The position numbers were made by a program, and so were the translations under genes. Positions 45,402 to 55,223 of a stretch of 64,000 nt of DNA are shown here, piece after piece. Below the pieces are notes generated by a model, which made no database searches, was not told the origin of the DNA, and was given only the letters and a program-made list of their open reading frames with translations. Source of the stretch: Pleurocapsa sp. FMAR1 (GTDB lineage: Bacteria > Cyanobacteriota > Cyanobacteriia > Cyanobacteriales > Xenococcaceae); assembly GCF_963665995.1 (NCBI RefSeq), contig NZ_OY762512.1:2976001-3040000 (forward strand), given 5' to 3'. Positions within the stretch are counted from its first letter, which is position 1; each line of letters begins with the position of its first letter.

Positions 45402-46799
45402 TTACCTAGATTGATACTCAACTAATTGCCAATAGCGATCGTCTCCAGGAAATTTAGCTACTATTGCCGTATTGCCCGATTGAATATCGACATGACCAGC
45501 AAAATAGTTACCGTATCCATTGAGAGGAGTCCATTGTTTTGTCTGGGCATTAACAACCTGAACGTCGATCGCCTGGGGAACTACTAAATTAAAATAGGTT
45601 GACCAATTAGGTTTTAATTCCGCCGTTAAAGGTTCAACTAAACTAGCCTGATATTGATTGAAGTGATCGTATATCTTAGGTAAGCCAGCAGCGGAGTTAA
45701 GAGCGTTAATTTGATAGTTGATTATTTCGCTATATTTTTCAGGATCATCTTTTTTCTTAGCATATATGGTCAGTTCATAAGTACCTAGCATCGGCGGTGC
45801 AACGCTAATAATCAGGTTACTAGCTTGGCGATTGACTAAAACTGCGCTTTGGGGTGATTCTTGAGTTCCTTGTTTAAGGTTCGCTACCGCAATTATATCG
45901 GCGGGGGCTTTTAGGTTAATATCTATACGACCTGAAGCAGAAATTTGATAGTTGCGATGGGTGACTAAATTTAAACCTAAGCTATAAAAACGAGAAGCAA
46001 TATCGGGTAGGTTATCAAATTCTGTTCTAGTGTATGTTTGAGCTAGCAGTTGCCACCCTTGATCTTGAGGAAAATGATTATTGATTAGTTCATCTGGTGC
46101 AGTGGCAAAATAATAGGGTTTGTAATCAGCCTCAAACTGATTATCTCTGACTGAACCTGCACCCCAAGTTGCATCTAATAAATACCAGCCAGCTTCCAGC
46201 TTGACAGCATTCCAAGCATGATTTACGTCTTGAAATTTTTCATCCTTGGGAGTTGCACCTTTGCCGTAGCCGACAACAATAACTGACTTTAAATTCATGG
46301 CTTCGGCTAAAGCTTGATAGAGATTACTGTATCCTGAACAAATTGTAGTGCGATCTCGCAAAACTTTTTCGGCATCAACATCAGGGTAGTTATCGTTATC
46401 TACCGCCTCCCTAAATGCAGCAATATCGTAAGTAACGTGCTGTGTTATCCAAGCATAGATAATTCTTGCTTTCTCCGTATCTGTGGTGGCATTTTTGGCT
46501 AAAAGAGTAGCTAATTCGGGAATTGATGAACCTGAGTAATTTAGCTCTCTAGCAAAGCGATCGATTTCTGAAAAGTTTTGTTGAGCAATTTTCTTAGTTG
46601 AACCTAGCTGAATTGCTTGATATTCGCTACTAGGAAAATTATCTGACTGGAGGCTGATTAACTGCCGCTTGTTGATAGATTTAAAAGCAGTTTGAACGTT
46701 ACCTAAAGTGATAAAAAGAAATACTCCCAAGACTGCTGCCACTAGCCATTTACCTTTTTCTTTTTTCTTTTTTTTGGAGAAATATTGTTTAGCAGCCAT
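45402..46799 (-). CDS. Membrane-anchored transglutaminase-like protein
   Basis: A 465-residue protein with a Lys-rich start and one N-terminal span (about residues 18-35), so the bulk is periplasmic. The transglutaminase-like core has the Cys in RTTICSGYSNLYQALAEA (near 155), His in VNHAWNAVKLEAGWYLLDATWGAG, and the Asp in LLDATW, the full C-H-D triad. The C-terminal half (about 275-465) is a beta-rich region of the KyphoscoliosisPeptidase type. Such proteins may cut or cross-link envelope proteins. Flanked by gene-free DNA; no operon. Confidence 0.85.
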   Translation of the reverse strand: MAAKQYFSKKKKKEKGKWLVAAVLGVFLFITLGNVQTAFKSINKRQLISLQSDNFPSSEYQAIQLGSTKKIAQQNFSEIDRFARELNYSGSSIPELATLLAKNATTDTEKARIIYAWITQHVTYDIAAFREAVDNDNYPDVDAEKVLRDRTTICSGYSNLYQALAEAMNLKSVIVVGYGKGATPKDEKFQDVNHAWNAVKLEAGWYLLDATWGAGSVRDNQFEADYKPYYFATAPDELINNHFPQDQGWQLLAQTYTRTEFDNLPDIASRFYSLGLNLVTHRNYQISASGRIDINLKAPADIIAVANLKQGTQESPQSAVLVNRQASNLIISVAPPMLGTYELTIYAKKKDDPEKYSEIINYQINALNSAAGLPKIYDHFNQYQASLVEPLTAELKPNWSTYFNLVVPQAIDVQVVNAQTKQWTPLNGYGNYFAGHVDIQSGNTAIVAKFPGDDRYWQLVEYQSR

Positions 46800-47287
46800 G
46801 AATTTAGTTTCAACAAAGGGAGAAAAGCCTTCATTTCTCCAAAATAAGTTGAACTATAGTCATCTCTGTGTGATCTAAATTACTAGCTATATGTGTTTAC
46901 AGATCTTTAAAAGACACAGCCAATTACAATATAGGTAAATTTTCAAATACTTTTTTCTAATTTTTTGTTAGTTTAATTTAGATTTTATTAAGCCTAGAAA
47001 ATGATTATCGTTGAGCAAATAGTTTTATCTTTACTTCATTACAATCGATAACTGAAAAATATCTCACTTGATCTTTTTTGAACAGTTTTCGATTATCTTC
47101 CTCAAAACTTTTTTACTTGTTTTTGAACCTCCGTTTAATAAAAATTAGCCGAAGACAGTTAAAAGATAATTTAACGCCAAAATTGTTGACGATAGCTATA
47201 GGTTTGACAGTCAACAAAATTAAATCGAAATGCCAAAATATTCCCTTCGTATATGTGTAACAAATTTATTTACAAAAGTTGTTATCC
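46800..47287. other. Gene-free AT-rich stretch
   Basis: About 490 bp without a gene I would support. Runs of A and T dominate; no long inverted repeat. The 5' part holds the promoter of the transglutaminase-like gene. Confidence 0.4.
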
Positions 47288-47473
47288 CTAAGTCAACCAA
47301 GTACTCAGCCAAATAGCAATGGTGCTTAAACTTACTCCCACTACCACGGCTAAGGGCAAAATAATTCCTGTATCAGTTATCTTAACTATGGGAATAGAAA
47401 TAGCCATCATGCCTGTTGCTAGACTCCAAATAATAGCTGTACTCCCAATTTTTACGCCTTGCCCTTCCATCAT
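47288..47473 (-). CDS. Small two-span membrane protein
   Basis: 61 residues: a short polar start, then two hydrophobic segments (about 12-32 and 35-58). It has Met-Met at the start, and either may be used. It lies 86 bp downstream of phoH on the same strand. I recognise no family; small proteins of this shape beside phoH are plausible but unproven. Confidence 0.45.
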   Translation of the reverse strand: MMEGQGVKIGSTAIIWSLATGMMAISIPIVKITDTGIILPLAVVVGVSLSTIAIWLSTWLT

Positions 47474-47559
47474 TTTTTTTCCTCAACTTTCTAGTCTTTT
47501 ATTTATTAAGTCACAAATTGAGCAAATAATGTATGCTATGTGGCTAAAATTATATATTA

Positions 47560-48516
47560 TTACTTTTCGTAGCGTTCATAGGCAGCTACAATTTTCTGAA
47601 CCAAAGGATGGCGCACAACATCGGCTTGAGTTAGTTCGCAAAAAGCGACTTCCTTAACATTACGCAAAATTCGACGAGAGACAATTAAGCCAGAGTCCTG
47701 ATTACAAGGTAAATCTGATTGGGTGATATCTCCTGTTACCACCATCTTTGAACCAAAGCCCAAACGAGTTAACACCATTTTTAGCTGTGCAGGGGTTGTG
47801 TTTTGCGCCTCGTCAACAATGACAAATGCGTTTGACAGGGTACGTCCCCGCATATACGCTAATGGAGCAACCTCTATTTTTCCTCTTTCCATTAAATCGG
47901 GAATCTTTTCTGCATCGATAAATTCATAGAGAGCGTCATATAAAGGACGTAAAAAAGGGTTGACTTTCTCCTGTAAATCTCCTGGCAAAAATCCTAGTTT
48001 TTCCCCTGCCTCTACAGCTGGACGAGTAAGGATAATTCTTTGACATTCATCGCTAAGTAAAGCCTTTACTGCCAATACCGCAGCCAAAAAAGTTTTACCT
48101 GTTCCTGCTGGTCCAATTCCAAAAGTTATATCATGTTTTTGGATCGCTTTAATATATTGTTTTTGTTTAAAAGTCTTGGCTCTAATTACCTCACCCTTTT
48201 TGGTTCGAGCGAGAACATTTTTTTGCAGTTCGCTGTATTCTTCAGTTCTACCAGTATCGAGCGCCTGAAATGCAGTCATGATATCAGGCTCATGTAGTGG
48301 CTTGCCCAACGACCATAAAGGCTCTAAAATTCTGATCGCTTTGGCACATCTGGCTACAGCTTTCTCTTGACCCTGAAGCAGTAAATCTTGTCCTCGCAAA
48401 ATTAGAGTAATTCCTGTATAACTGGATAAAAAGTTAAGATTTTGCTCATTGCTTCCTGCAAGGGCGATCGCGCTTTCGCTGTTAGGTAATTGAATAGTTT
48501 GAGACGTTGCTGGCAT
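47560..48516 (-). CDS. phoH: PhoH family ATPase
   Basis: A 318-residue cytosolic ATPase. An N-terminal KH-like part (to about residue 90) precedes the PhoH domain with FGIGPAGTGKTFLAAVLAV (Walker A), ILTRPAVEAGEKLGFLPGDL, PLAYMRGRTLSNAFVIVDEAQNTTPAQLKM (Walker B and the signature) and VVTGDITQSDLP. Family members are linked to RNA processing and to YbeY-dependent ribosome maturation, often next to ybeY, which is not here. Start at ATG 48516. Confidence 0.93.
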   Translation of the reverse strand: MPATSQTIQLPNSESAIALAGSNEQNLNFLSSYTGITLILRGQDLLLQGQEKAVARCAKAIRILEPLWSLGKPLHEPDIMTAFQALDTGRTEEYSELQKNVLARTKKGEVIRAKTFKQKQYIKAIQKHDITFGIGPAGTGKTFLAAVLAVKALLSDECQRIILTRPAVEAGEKLGFLPGDLQEKVNPFLRPLYDALYEFIDAEKIPDLMERGKIEVAPLAYMRGRTLSNAFVIVDEAQNTTPAQLKMVLTRLGFGSKMVVTGDITQSDLPCNQDSGLIVSRRILRNVKEVAFCELTQADVVRHPLVQKIVAAYERYEK

Positions 48517-48800
48517 TTACAGAGTATTAGACTTTAATTTTTATCTTACAAGTTCTGATCCCAGAAAAGCACCATCTCACTTTTGAGATAATGCCAAAAC
48601 TAGAAAATTACGCCTAAAGGTTGGATATCGCTTTAATTTGCTAATTAGATTTAATGTCAAAATTTAGTGACAATATTTCTAGAGAGTCAATTAGACCAAG
48701 CAATTATAGTAATATAATTTAGTTCCAGGTCTAGCAAATCCAAGTTATACATACTCAGATTGCTGTTGATGACTAATCGTTATCTTTTAAACAGATAAAC

Positions 48801-48875
48801 ATGACAGCAGAAGTAATTAAATTTGATCGCCAAAGAGCCACTCAATACAATCTTCAAACTATCCGAATATTTTAG
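48801..48875 (+). other. Possible 24-codon leader ORF upstream of argZ
   Basis: From ATG 48801 a short frame reads MTAEVIKFDRQRATQYNLQT and then IRIF before TAG at 48873-48875, 23 bp before the argZ ATG. It holds three Arg codons out of 24. It could be a leader peptide or chance; the composition is more protein-like than most short frames here. The preceding 280 bp to phoH show nothing else. Confidence 0.25.
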
Positions 48876-48898
48876 ATCTTACTTACACAAAAATTATT

Positions 48899-51109
48899 AT
48901 GGCTGAACCAATTCGCATTTTGATGTGCGCTCCCGATCACTACGACGTAGACTACGTAATTAATCCCTGGATGGAAGGCAATATCCATAAATCCTCACAA
49001 GAGCAAGCCACAGAACAGTGGTCTAAACTAAATTTTGTCCTCAATGATTTGGCGGAAGTGGATTTAGTTCAGGGACAGCCAGGAGTGCCTGACATGGTGT
49101 TTACCGCGAATGCAGGTTTAGTGCTAGGAGATAATGTAGTTCTTAGTCGCTTCTTTCATCCCGAACGTCAAGGAGAAGAACCCTATTTTAAGAAATGGTT
49201 TGAGGACAACGGCTTTAATGTTTTTGAGTTACCTAAAGACTTGCCTTTTGAAGGGGCAGGAGATGCCCTGTTAGACCGCGAGGGGCGTTGGTTATGGGCT
49301 GGCTATGGTTTTCGTTCAGAACTAGATTCTCATCCATATATCGCTAAATGGTTAGACATTGAGGTGTTGTCTCTGCGTCTAATTGACGATCGCTTTTATC
49401 ATTTAGATACTTGTTTTTGCCCTCTCTCAGGAGGCTATTTACTTTACTACCCTGGGGCATTTGATTCCTATTCCAATCACATCATCGAAGATCGTGTGCC
49501 AGTCGAAAAGCGGATTGCGATCGCCGAAGCCGATGCGATTAATTTTGCCTGCAATACCGTCAACGTCGGACAGTCAGTCGTCATGAACAAGGCTAGCGAT
49601 AGTCTTAAACAAAGTTTGAGCGATGCAGGTTTTACCGTCATTGAAACACCGCTAACAGAGTTCCTTAAGGCTGGTGGTGCAGCAAAATGTCTAACTTTAA
49701 GAATTAATGAGCCTGTATTACCAAATATTCATGGTAGTAGTCCTGTAGAAAGCCGTGTGTTGCACATGGAAGGACATCTTTTAGATGCAGGAATTATGAA
49801 CCGTTCGCTCGATCTTGTAGTCGATAACGGCGGTAGTTTTAAAGTACTCAATTTCAATTTAGGTGTAGAAAGACAAAGCACCTCTAATGCAGATGTCCGC
49901 ATCTCTGCCCCTGACCATAAGATTATGGAAAAAATCATGAGTCAGCTAATTGAAGTTGGGGCAGTTGTCCCCGATCATGATGGCAAGAATGCAGTCACCG
50001 AAGCCTGTGACATGACAGGAGTTGCTCCTGATGACTTTTATGTTTCTAACATCTATCCCACCGAAGTTAGAGTTGACGAGCAATGGATCAGGGTGCAAAA
50101 GCAACGCATGGACGGGGCAATTGTCATAAGCGATGCGACCCACAGCTTGCGAAGCAAGCAAAGTCCTGCGAAGCAGGACGATGGCACGAATAGTGCCGTT
50201 CGCCGACAGGCGCAAGGGAATGCGCATCAAGACAGCGATGATTCTGGAAATGTAACTGCTGAGTGTAAGATACTGCGAGATTTAGACAAAGGCGATCGCG
50301 TGGTTGTGGGCGTAGATGGTATTCGTACCATCCGTAAAAAGTCTAATCGAGAACTAAAAGCCAAAGAAGAATTTAGCTTTATGGGTGCAGGGGTATCTAG
50401 TGAACGAAGAGTAGAACTTGTAGTCGAACAAATTGCCTGGGAACTACGTCAAATTCGCGATCGCGGTGGCAAAGTGGTAGTAACCGCAGGTCCTGTAGTT
50501 ATTCATACAGGGGGAGCAAAACATCTTTCTAGCCTAGTACGAGATGGTTACGTTCAAGGCTTGCTAGGGGGAAATGCGATCGCCGTTCATGACATCGAAC
50601 AGTCGCTGATGGGAACTTCTTTGGGGGTAGATATGCAAAAAGGTACTCCCGTCCACGGCGGACATCGCCACCATCTCAAGGTAATTAACTCAGTACGCCG
50701 TTACGGTAGCATCGCCAAAGCAGTAGAAGAAGGTGTGATTACCAAAGGCATTATGTATGAATGCGTTAAACATAATATACCCTTTGCCCTAGCTGGTTCA
50801 ATTCGCGATGATGGTCCTTTACCTGATACCCAAATGGATTTAATTAAGGCACAAGAAGAATATGCCAAGCTTTTAGAAGGTACAGATATGATTCTCATGC
50901 TGTCTACTATGCTGCACTCTATCGGCGTGGGCAATATGACTCCTGCGGGAGTGAAAATGGTCTGTGTAGATATTAATCCTGCTGTAGTCACCAAATTAAG
51001 CGATCGCGGTTCAGTAGAGTCAGTTGGTGTAGTAACAGATGTCGGCTTGTTCCTCAGTCTATTGGTAAATCAACTAGACAAGTTAACTAGTCCCTATCAA
51101 ACTGTTTAA
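48899..51109 (+). CDS. argZ: Arginine dihydrolase ArgZ/AgrE
   Basis: The N-terminal domain hydrolyses arginine to ornithine, CO2 and ammonia, the first step of the cyanobacterial ornithine-ammonia cycle; in AgrE of Anabaena the C-terminal domain turns ornithine to proline. Catalytic residues known for ArgZ are present at the same numbers: N22, N71 (FTANAG), H168 (FYHLDTCFC) and C264 (GAAKCLTL). The C-terminal LOR/SDH-like part holds VVTAGPVVIHTGGAKHLSSL and GVGNMTPAGVKMV. At 736 residues it exceeds the usual 700 by 35, all in an insertion at residues 413-447 made of a palindromic repeat. The frame is kept. Confidence 0.93.
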   Translation: MAEPIRILMCAPDHYDVDYVINPWMEGNIHKSSQEQATEQWSKLNFVLNDLAEVDLVQGQPGVPDMVFTANAGLVLGDNVVLSRFFHPERQGEEPYFKKWFEDNGFNVFELPKDLPFEGAGDALLDREGRWLWAGYGFRSELDSHPYIAKWLDIEVLSLRLIDDRFYHLDTCFCPLSGGYLLYYPGAFDSYSNHIIEDRVPVEKRIAIAEADAINFACNTVNVGQSVVMNKASDSLKQSLSDAGFTVIETPLTEFLKAGGAAKCLTLRINEPVLPNIHGSSPVESRVLHMEGHLLDAGIMNRSLDLVVDNGGSFKVLNFNLGVERQSTSNADVRISAPDHKIMEKIMSQLIEVGAVVPDHDGKNAVTEACDMTGVAPDDFYVSNIYPTEVRVDEQWIRVQKQRMDGAIVISDATHSLRSKQSPAKQDDGTNSAVRRQAQGNAHQDSDDSGNVTAECKILRDLDKGDRVVVGVDGIRTIRKKSNRELKAKEEFSFMGAGVSSERRVELVVEQIAWELRQIRDRGGKVVVTAGPVVIHTGGAKHLSSLVRDGYVQGLLGGNAIAVHDIEQSLMGTSLGVDMQKGTPVHGGHRHHLKVINSVRRYGSIAKAVEEGVITKGIMYECVKHNIPFALAGSIRDDGPLPDTQMDLIKAQEEYAKLLEGTDMILMLSTMLHSIGVGNMTPAGVKMVCVDINPAVVTKLSDRGSVESVGVVTDVGLFLSLLVNQLDKLTSPYQTV
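50129..50240. mobile_element. Palindromic repeat inserted in frame within argZ
   Basis: agcgatg occurs at 50129-50135 and again at 50234-50240, exactly 105 bp (35 codons) apart. The DNA between is a row of four hairpins: cttgc-gaa-gcaag, gtcctgc-gaa-gcaggac, ggcac-gaata-gtgcc and cgcc-gaca-ggcg; the last recurs at 412-422. Removing one agcgatg plus the row restores a natural protein sequence (IVIS-DDSGNVTAECK). This is the footprint of a small element with a 7-bp duplication. Confidence 0.85.
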
Positions 51110-51191
51110 CTGATGTTACGCACTTGTTAATTTGTTGAGATGGAGCAAGCAGGGAACGGGGGAAGTTAAATGTGTAATTAATGAGGACGCG

Positions 51192-51258
51192 ATTTCTGAG
51201 GAAACCTCAGAAATTAAGTAAGAAGCGATCGCTTGTAAAAAAGGCGATCGCTTTCTTT
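51192..51258. terminator. Double hairpin terminator between argZ and leuA
   Basis: First hairpin: atttctgagg (51192-51201), loop aaa, cctcagaaat (51205-51214). Second: aagcgatcgc (51223-51232) with gcgatcgctt (51244-51253), two HIP1 octamers as stem arms, followed by tctttaaa. Both stand between convergent genes and probably end both transcripts. A solo copy of the 13-bp MITE end lies directly after the argZ stop (51110-51122). Confidence 0.65.
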
Positions 51259-51274
51259 AAAATTGACCCTTAAA

Positions 51275-52873
51275 TTAAACGCCGACTTGAGATTTTACTT
51301 TTTTCTCTTGCAACGCAGCATAAAGACGGTTTAACGCTTTAACATAAGCCTTGGCAGAAGCAACAATAATATCAGTATTTGCAGCACGACCAGAGTATAT
51401 TCTGTCATTATGACGCAGGCGAATTGTCACCTCACCGATCGCGTCTATTCCTGCTGTGACTGACTGTACAGAAAATTCAATTAGCTCATTAGGAATATTG
51501 GTTACTCGATTAATCGCTTTATAAATTGCATCAACTGGTCCTGTACCAATGGCTGCGTCAGTTAGTTCTTCGCCATTAGGAGTGCGCAGAGTAACCGTAG
51601 CTGTAGGTTGAGCGCGATCGCCACACGATATTTGCACCAACTCTAAACGGAACAATTCGGGAGGCTGTCTAATTTCATCGCTGACAATTGCCTCAATATC
51701 CCAGTCCGTAATTTCTTTTTTCTTGTCGGCAACTTCTTTAAAGCGGATAAAGGCTTTATTTAGGTCAGTTTCAGATAGTTCAAAGCCTAATTCTGTTAAG
51801 CGGGTGCGAAAAGCATTACGACCAGAATGTTTACCTAAAATAATCTGCTGGTTATCAGTCAAGCCAATCGACTCAGCGTCCATGATTTCGTAGGTTAACT
51901 TATTTTTCAGCACTCCATCTTGGTGAATACCCGACTCATGGGCAAAAGCATTCGCGCCCACAATGGCTTTATTTGGCTGAACAATTACGCCTGTACGATT
52001 AGATACCAAGCGAGAAGTTTTATAAATCTGCTGAGTATCAATATTTGTTAGTGGTTCAGTTGATTCCTCTGGTCTACCTAAAAAAGGATTAAAGTATTGA
52101 CGGCGGACGTGAAGTGCCATTACCAATTCTTCTAAAGCAGCGTTGCCAGCCCGCTCACCAATGCCATTGATAGTACATTCTAACTGTCTTGCACCATTTT
52201 TAACCGCTTCTAAAAAGTTAGCTACAGCTAAACCTAAATCATTATGACCATGAACTGAAACTACTGCCTGATCGATATTTGGGACGTTGTTACAGATGCC
52301 TTTAATCAATGCGCCAAACTCAGTGGGGGTAGTATATCCCACGGTATCAGGAATATTAACAGTAGTTGCCCCTGCTGCGATCGCAGCTTCTAATACCTGA
52401 TACAAATATTCTGAATCAGTTCGCACCGCGTCCATAGGTGAAAACTCCACGTCATCCTTAAAGGACTTGGCGTAAGCTACCATTTCTTGAGCTATATCCA
52501 AGACTTCAGCGCGAGATTTCTTTAACTGGTACTCCAAATGAATATCAGAAGTAGAAATAAAAGTATGAATCCTGGCATTAGCAGCGGGTTCTAAAGCTTC
52601 GGCGGCAGCCTTGATATCAGCTTTAATTGCTCTGGCTAAACTACAGATAATAGGGCCATTTTCTGTTCCCACCTGTGCCGCAATTTTTTGTACCGCTTCA
52701 AAGTCTCCAGGGCTGGCAAAAGCGAATCCTGCTTCAATTATATCAACCCCAAGTCGTGAGAGAGAATGGGCAATTTCCAGCTTTTCTTCAACGTTTAGGG
52801 TGGCGCCAGGAGATTGTTCTCCGTCTCTTAAAGTGGTGTCGAAAATAATAATGCGGTCTTTTGAATTTTCCAT
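51275..52873 (-). CDS. leuA: 2-isopropylmalate synthase
   Basis: LeuA condenses acetyl-CoA with 2-oxoisovalerate, the committed step to leucine. The 532-residue protein has the catalytic barrel with [57 protein letters not shown] and the [13 protein letters not shown] segment, followed by the C-terminal allosteric LeuA dimer domain (about 390-520, [25 protein letters not shown]) that senses leucine. Length and architecture are those of the long bacterial form. A block of repeats stands upstream. Confidence 0.96.
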   Translation of the reverse strand: MENSKDRIIIFDTTLRDGEQSPGATLNVEEKLEIAHSLSRLGVDIIEAGFAFASPGDFEAVQKIAAQVGTENGPIICSLARAIKADIKAAAEALEPAANARIHTFISTSDIHLEYQLKKSRAEVLDIAQEMVAYAKSFKDDVEFSPMDAVRTDSEYLYQVLEAAIAAGATTVNIPDTVGYTTPTEFGALIKGICNNVPNIDQAVVSVHGHNDLGLAVANFLEAVKNGARQLECTINGIGERAGNAALEELVMALHVRRQYFNPFLGRPEESTEPLTNIDTQQIYKTSRLVSNRTGVIVQPNKAIVGANAFAHESGIHQDGVLKNKLTYEIMDAESIGLTDNQQIILGKHSGRNAFRTRLTELGFELSETDLNKAFIRFKEVADKKKEITDWDIEAIVSDEIRQPPELFRLELVQISCGDRAQPTATVTLRTPNGEELTDAAIGTGPVDAIYKAINRVTNIPNELIEFSVQSVTAGIDAIGEVTIRLRHNDRIYSGRAANTDIIVASAKAYVKALNRLYAALQEKKVKSQVGV

Positions 52874-52955
52874 AACCCAAACTCTATTTTTTAGCTCTTT
52901 GCTGATTTCTAGGTGTTGATTTCAGAATCAAATATATTTAATGTTTGTTTTCCTG

Positions 52956-53095
52956 GCGTTGCTGATTTCATAGTGAAAAATTGAGAATCATACCCCGATT
53001 CAGCAACGCTGTTTTTTTAGATCCCGATTGAGCAACATCACTTAAAAAGTATAAGCTATTTTCATATCCAAATTCAGCGACGCTGCCCCATTTAT
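52956..53095. repeat. Copies of a gattcagcaacgct repeat with hairpin
   Basis: gcgttgctga (52956-52965) and tcagcaacgc (53000-53009) are exact inverses, the latter followed by tgttttttt. Two further imperfect copies of the arm follow, gattgagcaacatca (53026-53040) and aattcagcgacgctgc (53080-53095); another stands at 45380-45393. The set fills the gap between the leuA start and the UbiB-like gene. Confidence 0.6.
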
Positions 53096-53101
53096 AGCTT
53101 G

Positions 53102-55084
53102 TTACCTACCACTGATAGCAGGTACTGGTCGAGGTTGAGGAGTTGTCTTTTCTAATAGCAAGTTTCTAATTAACCTAGCTGCCATTTTTTGAGTTAATTT
53201 TCCTGCTACTTTTTGCCCTATTTCCTGAGTTTCTGGTTTAGAAATGATTTTGGCAACGATAGAAACTAAATGAGTAGGGTCAAAACCTGGAGTCTGTTGC
53301 AGGATACCCACAATATTTTTCAGGTGAGTCGTGGTATAAGAATCTTCTCGAAAATCTACAGGAGTTTCTTGAATCGTTAAACCTACCTGTTGGCGGAAAG
53401 CAGTAGAAATATTGAATATAGTTCTGCGTCCCAAACCGTCGATAACATTAACTAATTCTTCGGCAATGCGATCGCGAATAAATATACCGCGATCGCTGTA
53501 AAGATATTCTAGAGCCTGATCTACTACGCTGTCAAAATCATAGTCTCTAGAATCTGTAGCGTTTTTGAGTAAGTTTTCTAAACGATGCCAGCGGAAACCT
53601 TCTTCTTTAAACAGCAGGTCTTTTAAAGATGCCCGTAATTCAGGTGCGGGATCGGTCAATAAGCGTTTAGCAATATAAGGGTAGGCTTTACTAAGAACTT
53701 TAAACTCTGGATCGATGCCGATCGCAATCCCTTCTAAAGTTACCATTGAACGAATGATCAAAGCATAGTAAGCAGGGACGGTAAAGGGAAATTCATACAT
53801 CATTGCTGACATTTGATCGGTGATGCTTTTAAAGTTTAATTCTGCCACCGTTGCCCCCAAAGCATTTCCAAATACGTTAGCTAATGCAGGAACGATAGGC
53901 TGTAAATTTACATCAGGTGTCAAAAAGTCAAGCTTGACGTAATCTCTGGCTAAAGCCTCAAAATCGCGGTTAACTAGGTGAACTACCGCTTCGATTAAAC
54001 CGTACCTTTGATAAGACTTGATACGGCTCATCATGCCAAAATCTAAATAAGCCAGTCTACCGCTACCATCTGCCATGGCCAACAGGTTACCAGGGTGAGG
54101 GTCGGCATGGAAAAAACCATGCTCTAGAAGCTGTCTTAGGGAACACTCTACTCCTATTTCAACTAGGTGGGTTGCATCAATTCCTTCAGCCTGAACAGCA
54201 TCTACATCAGTCAACTTAATGCCGTCAATCCATTCCATGGTTAAAACGCGCTTACCCGTATAGTCCCAATAGATTTTAGGTACATAAATTTCCTCTATGT
54301 AGCCATAGAGCTTTTTAAACTTGTCAGCGTTACGCCCTTCTTGATTGTAGTTAGTCTCCTCAAAAATACGTTCTGCCAATTCATCGATAATTGAGCGTAG
54401 ATTAGAACGTACCTGCTTCACGTTGTCCTGCACCCACCCTGCTAGGATACGCATGATATAAACATCGAGGGTGATACGACGGTTGAGGTCGGGGCGCTGG
54501 ACTTTTATCGCTACCTCTTCTCCTGTTTTCAGTCTGCCTTTATATACCTGCCCTAAAGAAGCTGCGGCAATAGGTTCAGCAGAAATCTCTGCATAGATTT
54601 CTGCTGGTGGTTTACCCAATTCTTCTTCAATAAAGCGAAACGCTACTTCATTAGAAAAAGAGGGAATTTTATCTTGCAGGGTTGTCAATTCTTCCAAATA
54701 AGCAGGAGGAACAACGTCAGGTCTAGTAGACAACGCCTGACCAATTTTGATATAGGCAGGACCTAACTTAGTTAGGATTTTGATTAATTGACGCGCTCTT
54801 TTTTTTTGCTTGGGAATAGAGTTACCCCTAAAATTGTCCCACCATACCCCAAGAGCAAAACGACTAAAGGGAAACACAATACTAATTAGTCGAGCAAGCA
54901 CCGTAAAAGGACGATTGCGGTATCTGGCATTATTGGTGGCTGGGTTGTAACGCCAGTCTGCATTTGGTTCATCATAAGCCAGCTCGGTATCTTCGTATTG
55001 GTCGCTTGCGAAGCTAGAGGTCGGCACCGCCTGAGAATTAACGGTAATAGTATCTTGTGTGGGTAACAATGTCGGCTGAGGCAT
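53102..55084 (-). CDS. ABC1/UbiB-family (AarF) protein kinase-like protein
   Basis: A 660-residue atypical kinase of the UbiB/ABC1K family, read from ATG 55082-55084; the frame extends to 55135. It has the family KLGPAYIKIGQALSTRPDVVPPAYLEEL (KxGQ motif), the Ala-rich AAASLGQVYKGRL nucleotide loop, VAIKVQRP, EINY-like FEETNYNQEG, and catalytic HADPHPGNLL and YLDFGMMSRI. The C-terminal 200 residues are helical and include a weak hydrophobic end. In cyanobacteria and plastids such proteins govern prenylquinone and tocopherol metabolism, often under stress. Exact paralogue cannot be stated. Confidence 0.92.
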   Translation of the reverse strand: MPQPTLLPTQDTITVNSQAVPTSSFASDQYEDTELAYDEPNADWRYNPATNNARYRNRPFTVLARLISIVFPFSRFALGVWWDNFRGNSIPKQKKRARQLIKILTKLGPAYIKIGQALSTRPDVVPPAYLEELTTLQDKIPSFSNEVAFRFIEEELGKPPAEIYAEISAEPIAAASLGQVYKGRLKTGEEVAIKVQRPDLNRRITLDVYIMRILAGWVQDNVKQVRSNLRSIIDELAERIFEETNYNQEGRNADKFKKLYGYIEEIYVPKIYWDYTGKRVLTMEWIDGIKLTDVDAVQAEGIDATHLVEIGVECSLRQLLEHGFFHADPHPGNLLAMADGSGRLAYLDFGMMSRIKSYQRYGLIEAVVHLVNRDFEALARDYVKLDFLTPDVNLQPIVPALANVFGNALGATVAELNFKSITDQMSAMMYEFPFTVPAYYALIIRSMVTLEGIAIGIDPEFKVLSKAYPYIAKRLLTDPAPELRASLKDLLFKEEGFRWHRLENLLKNATDSRDYDFDSVVDQALEYLYSDRGIFIRDRIAEELVNVIDGLGRRTIFNISTAFRQQVGLTIQETPVDFREDSYTTTHLKNIVGILQQTPGFDPTHLVSIVAKIISKPETQEIGQKVAGKLTQKMAARLIRNLLLEKTTPQPRPVPAISGR

Positions 55085-55223
55085 AATTTGTAAGACTGAC
55101 GTTAACAACTCTTTCTTTGTAAATAATTGTAACAAGAGATTGAAGTAAACAACTCTCTCTTAAGATTAAAGTCTCAAAAGCTGTCAAGGAAAATAGGGTA
55201 TTACCGAATCTTCTAATCTTTAG

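Noticed and set aside
47078-47260. 60-codon open frame in the gap before phoH
   Set aside because: Same AT-rich noise pattern; no start signal.
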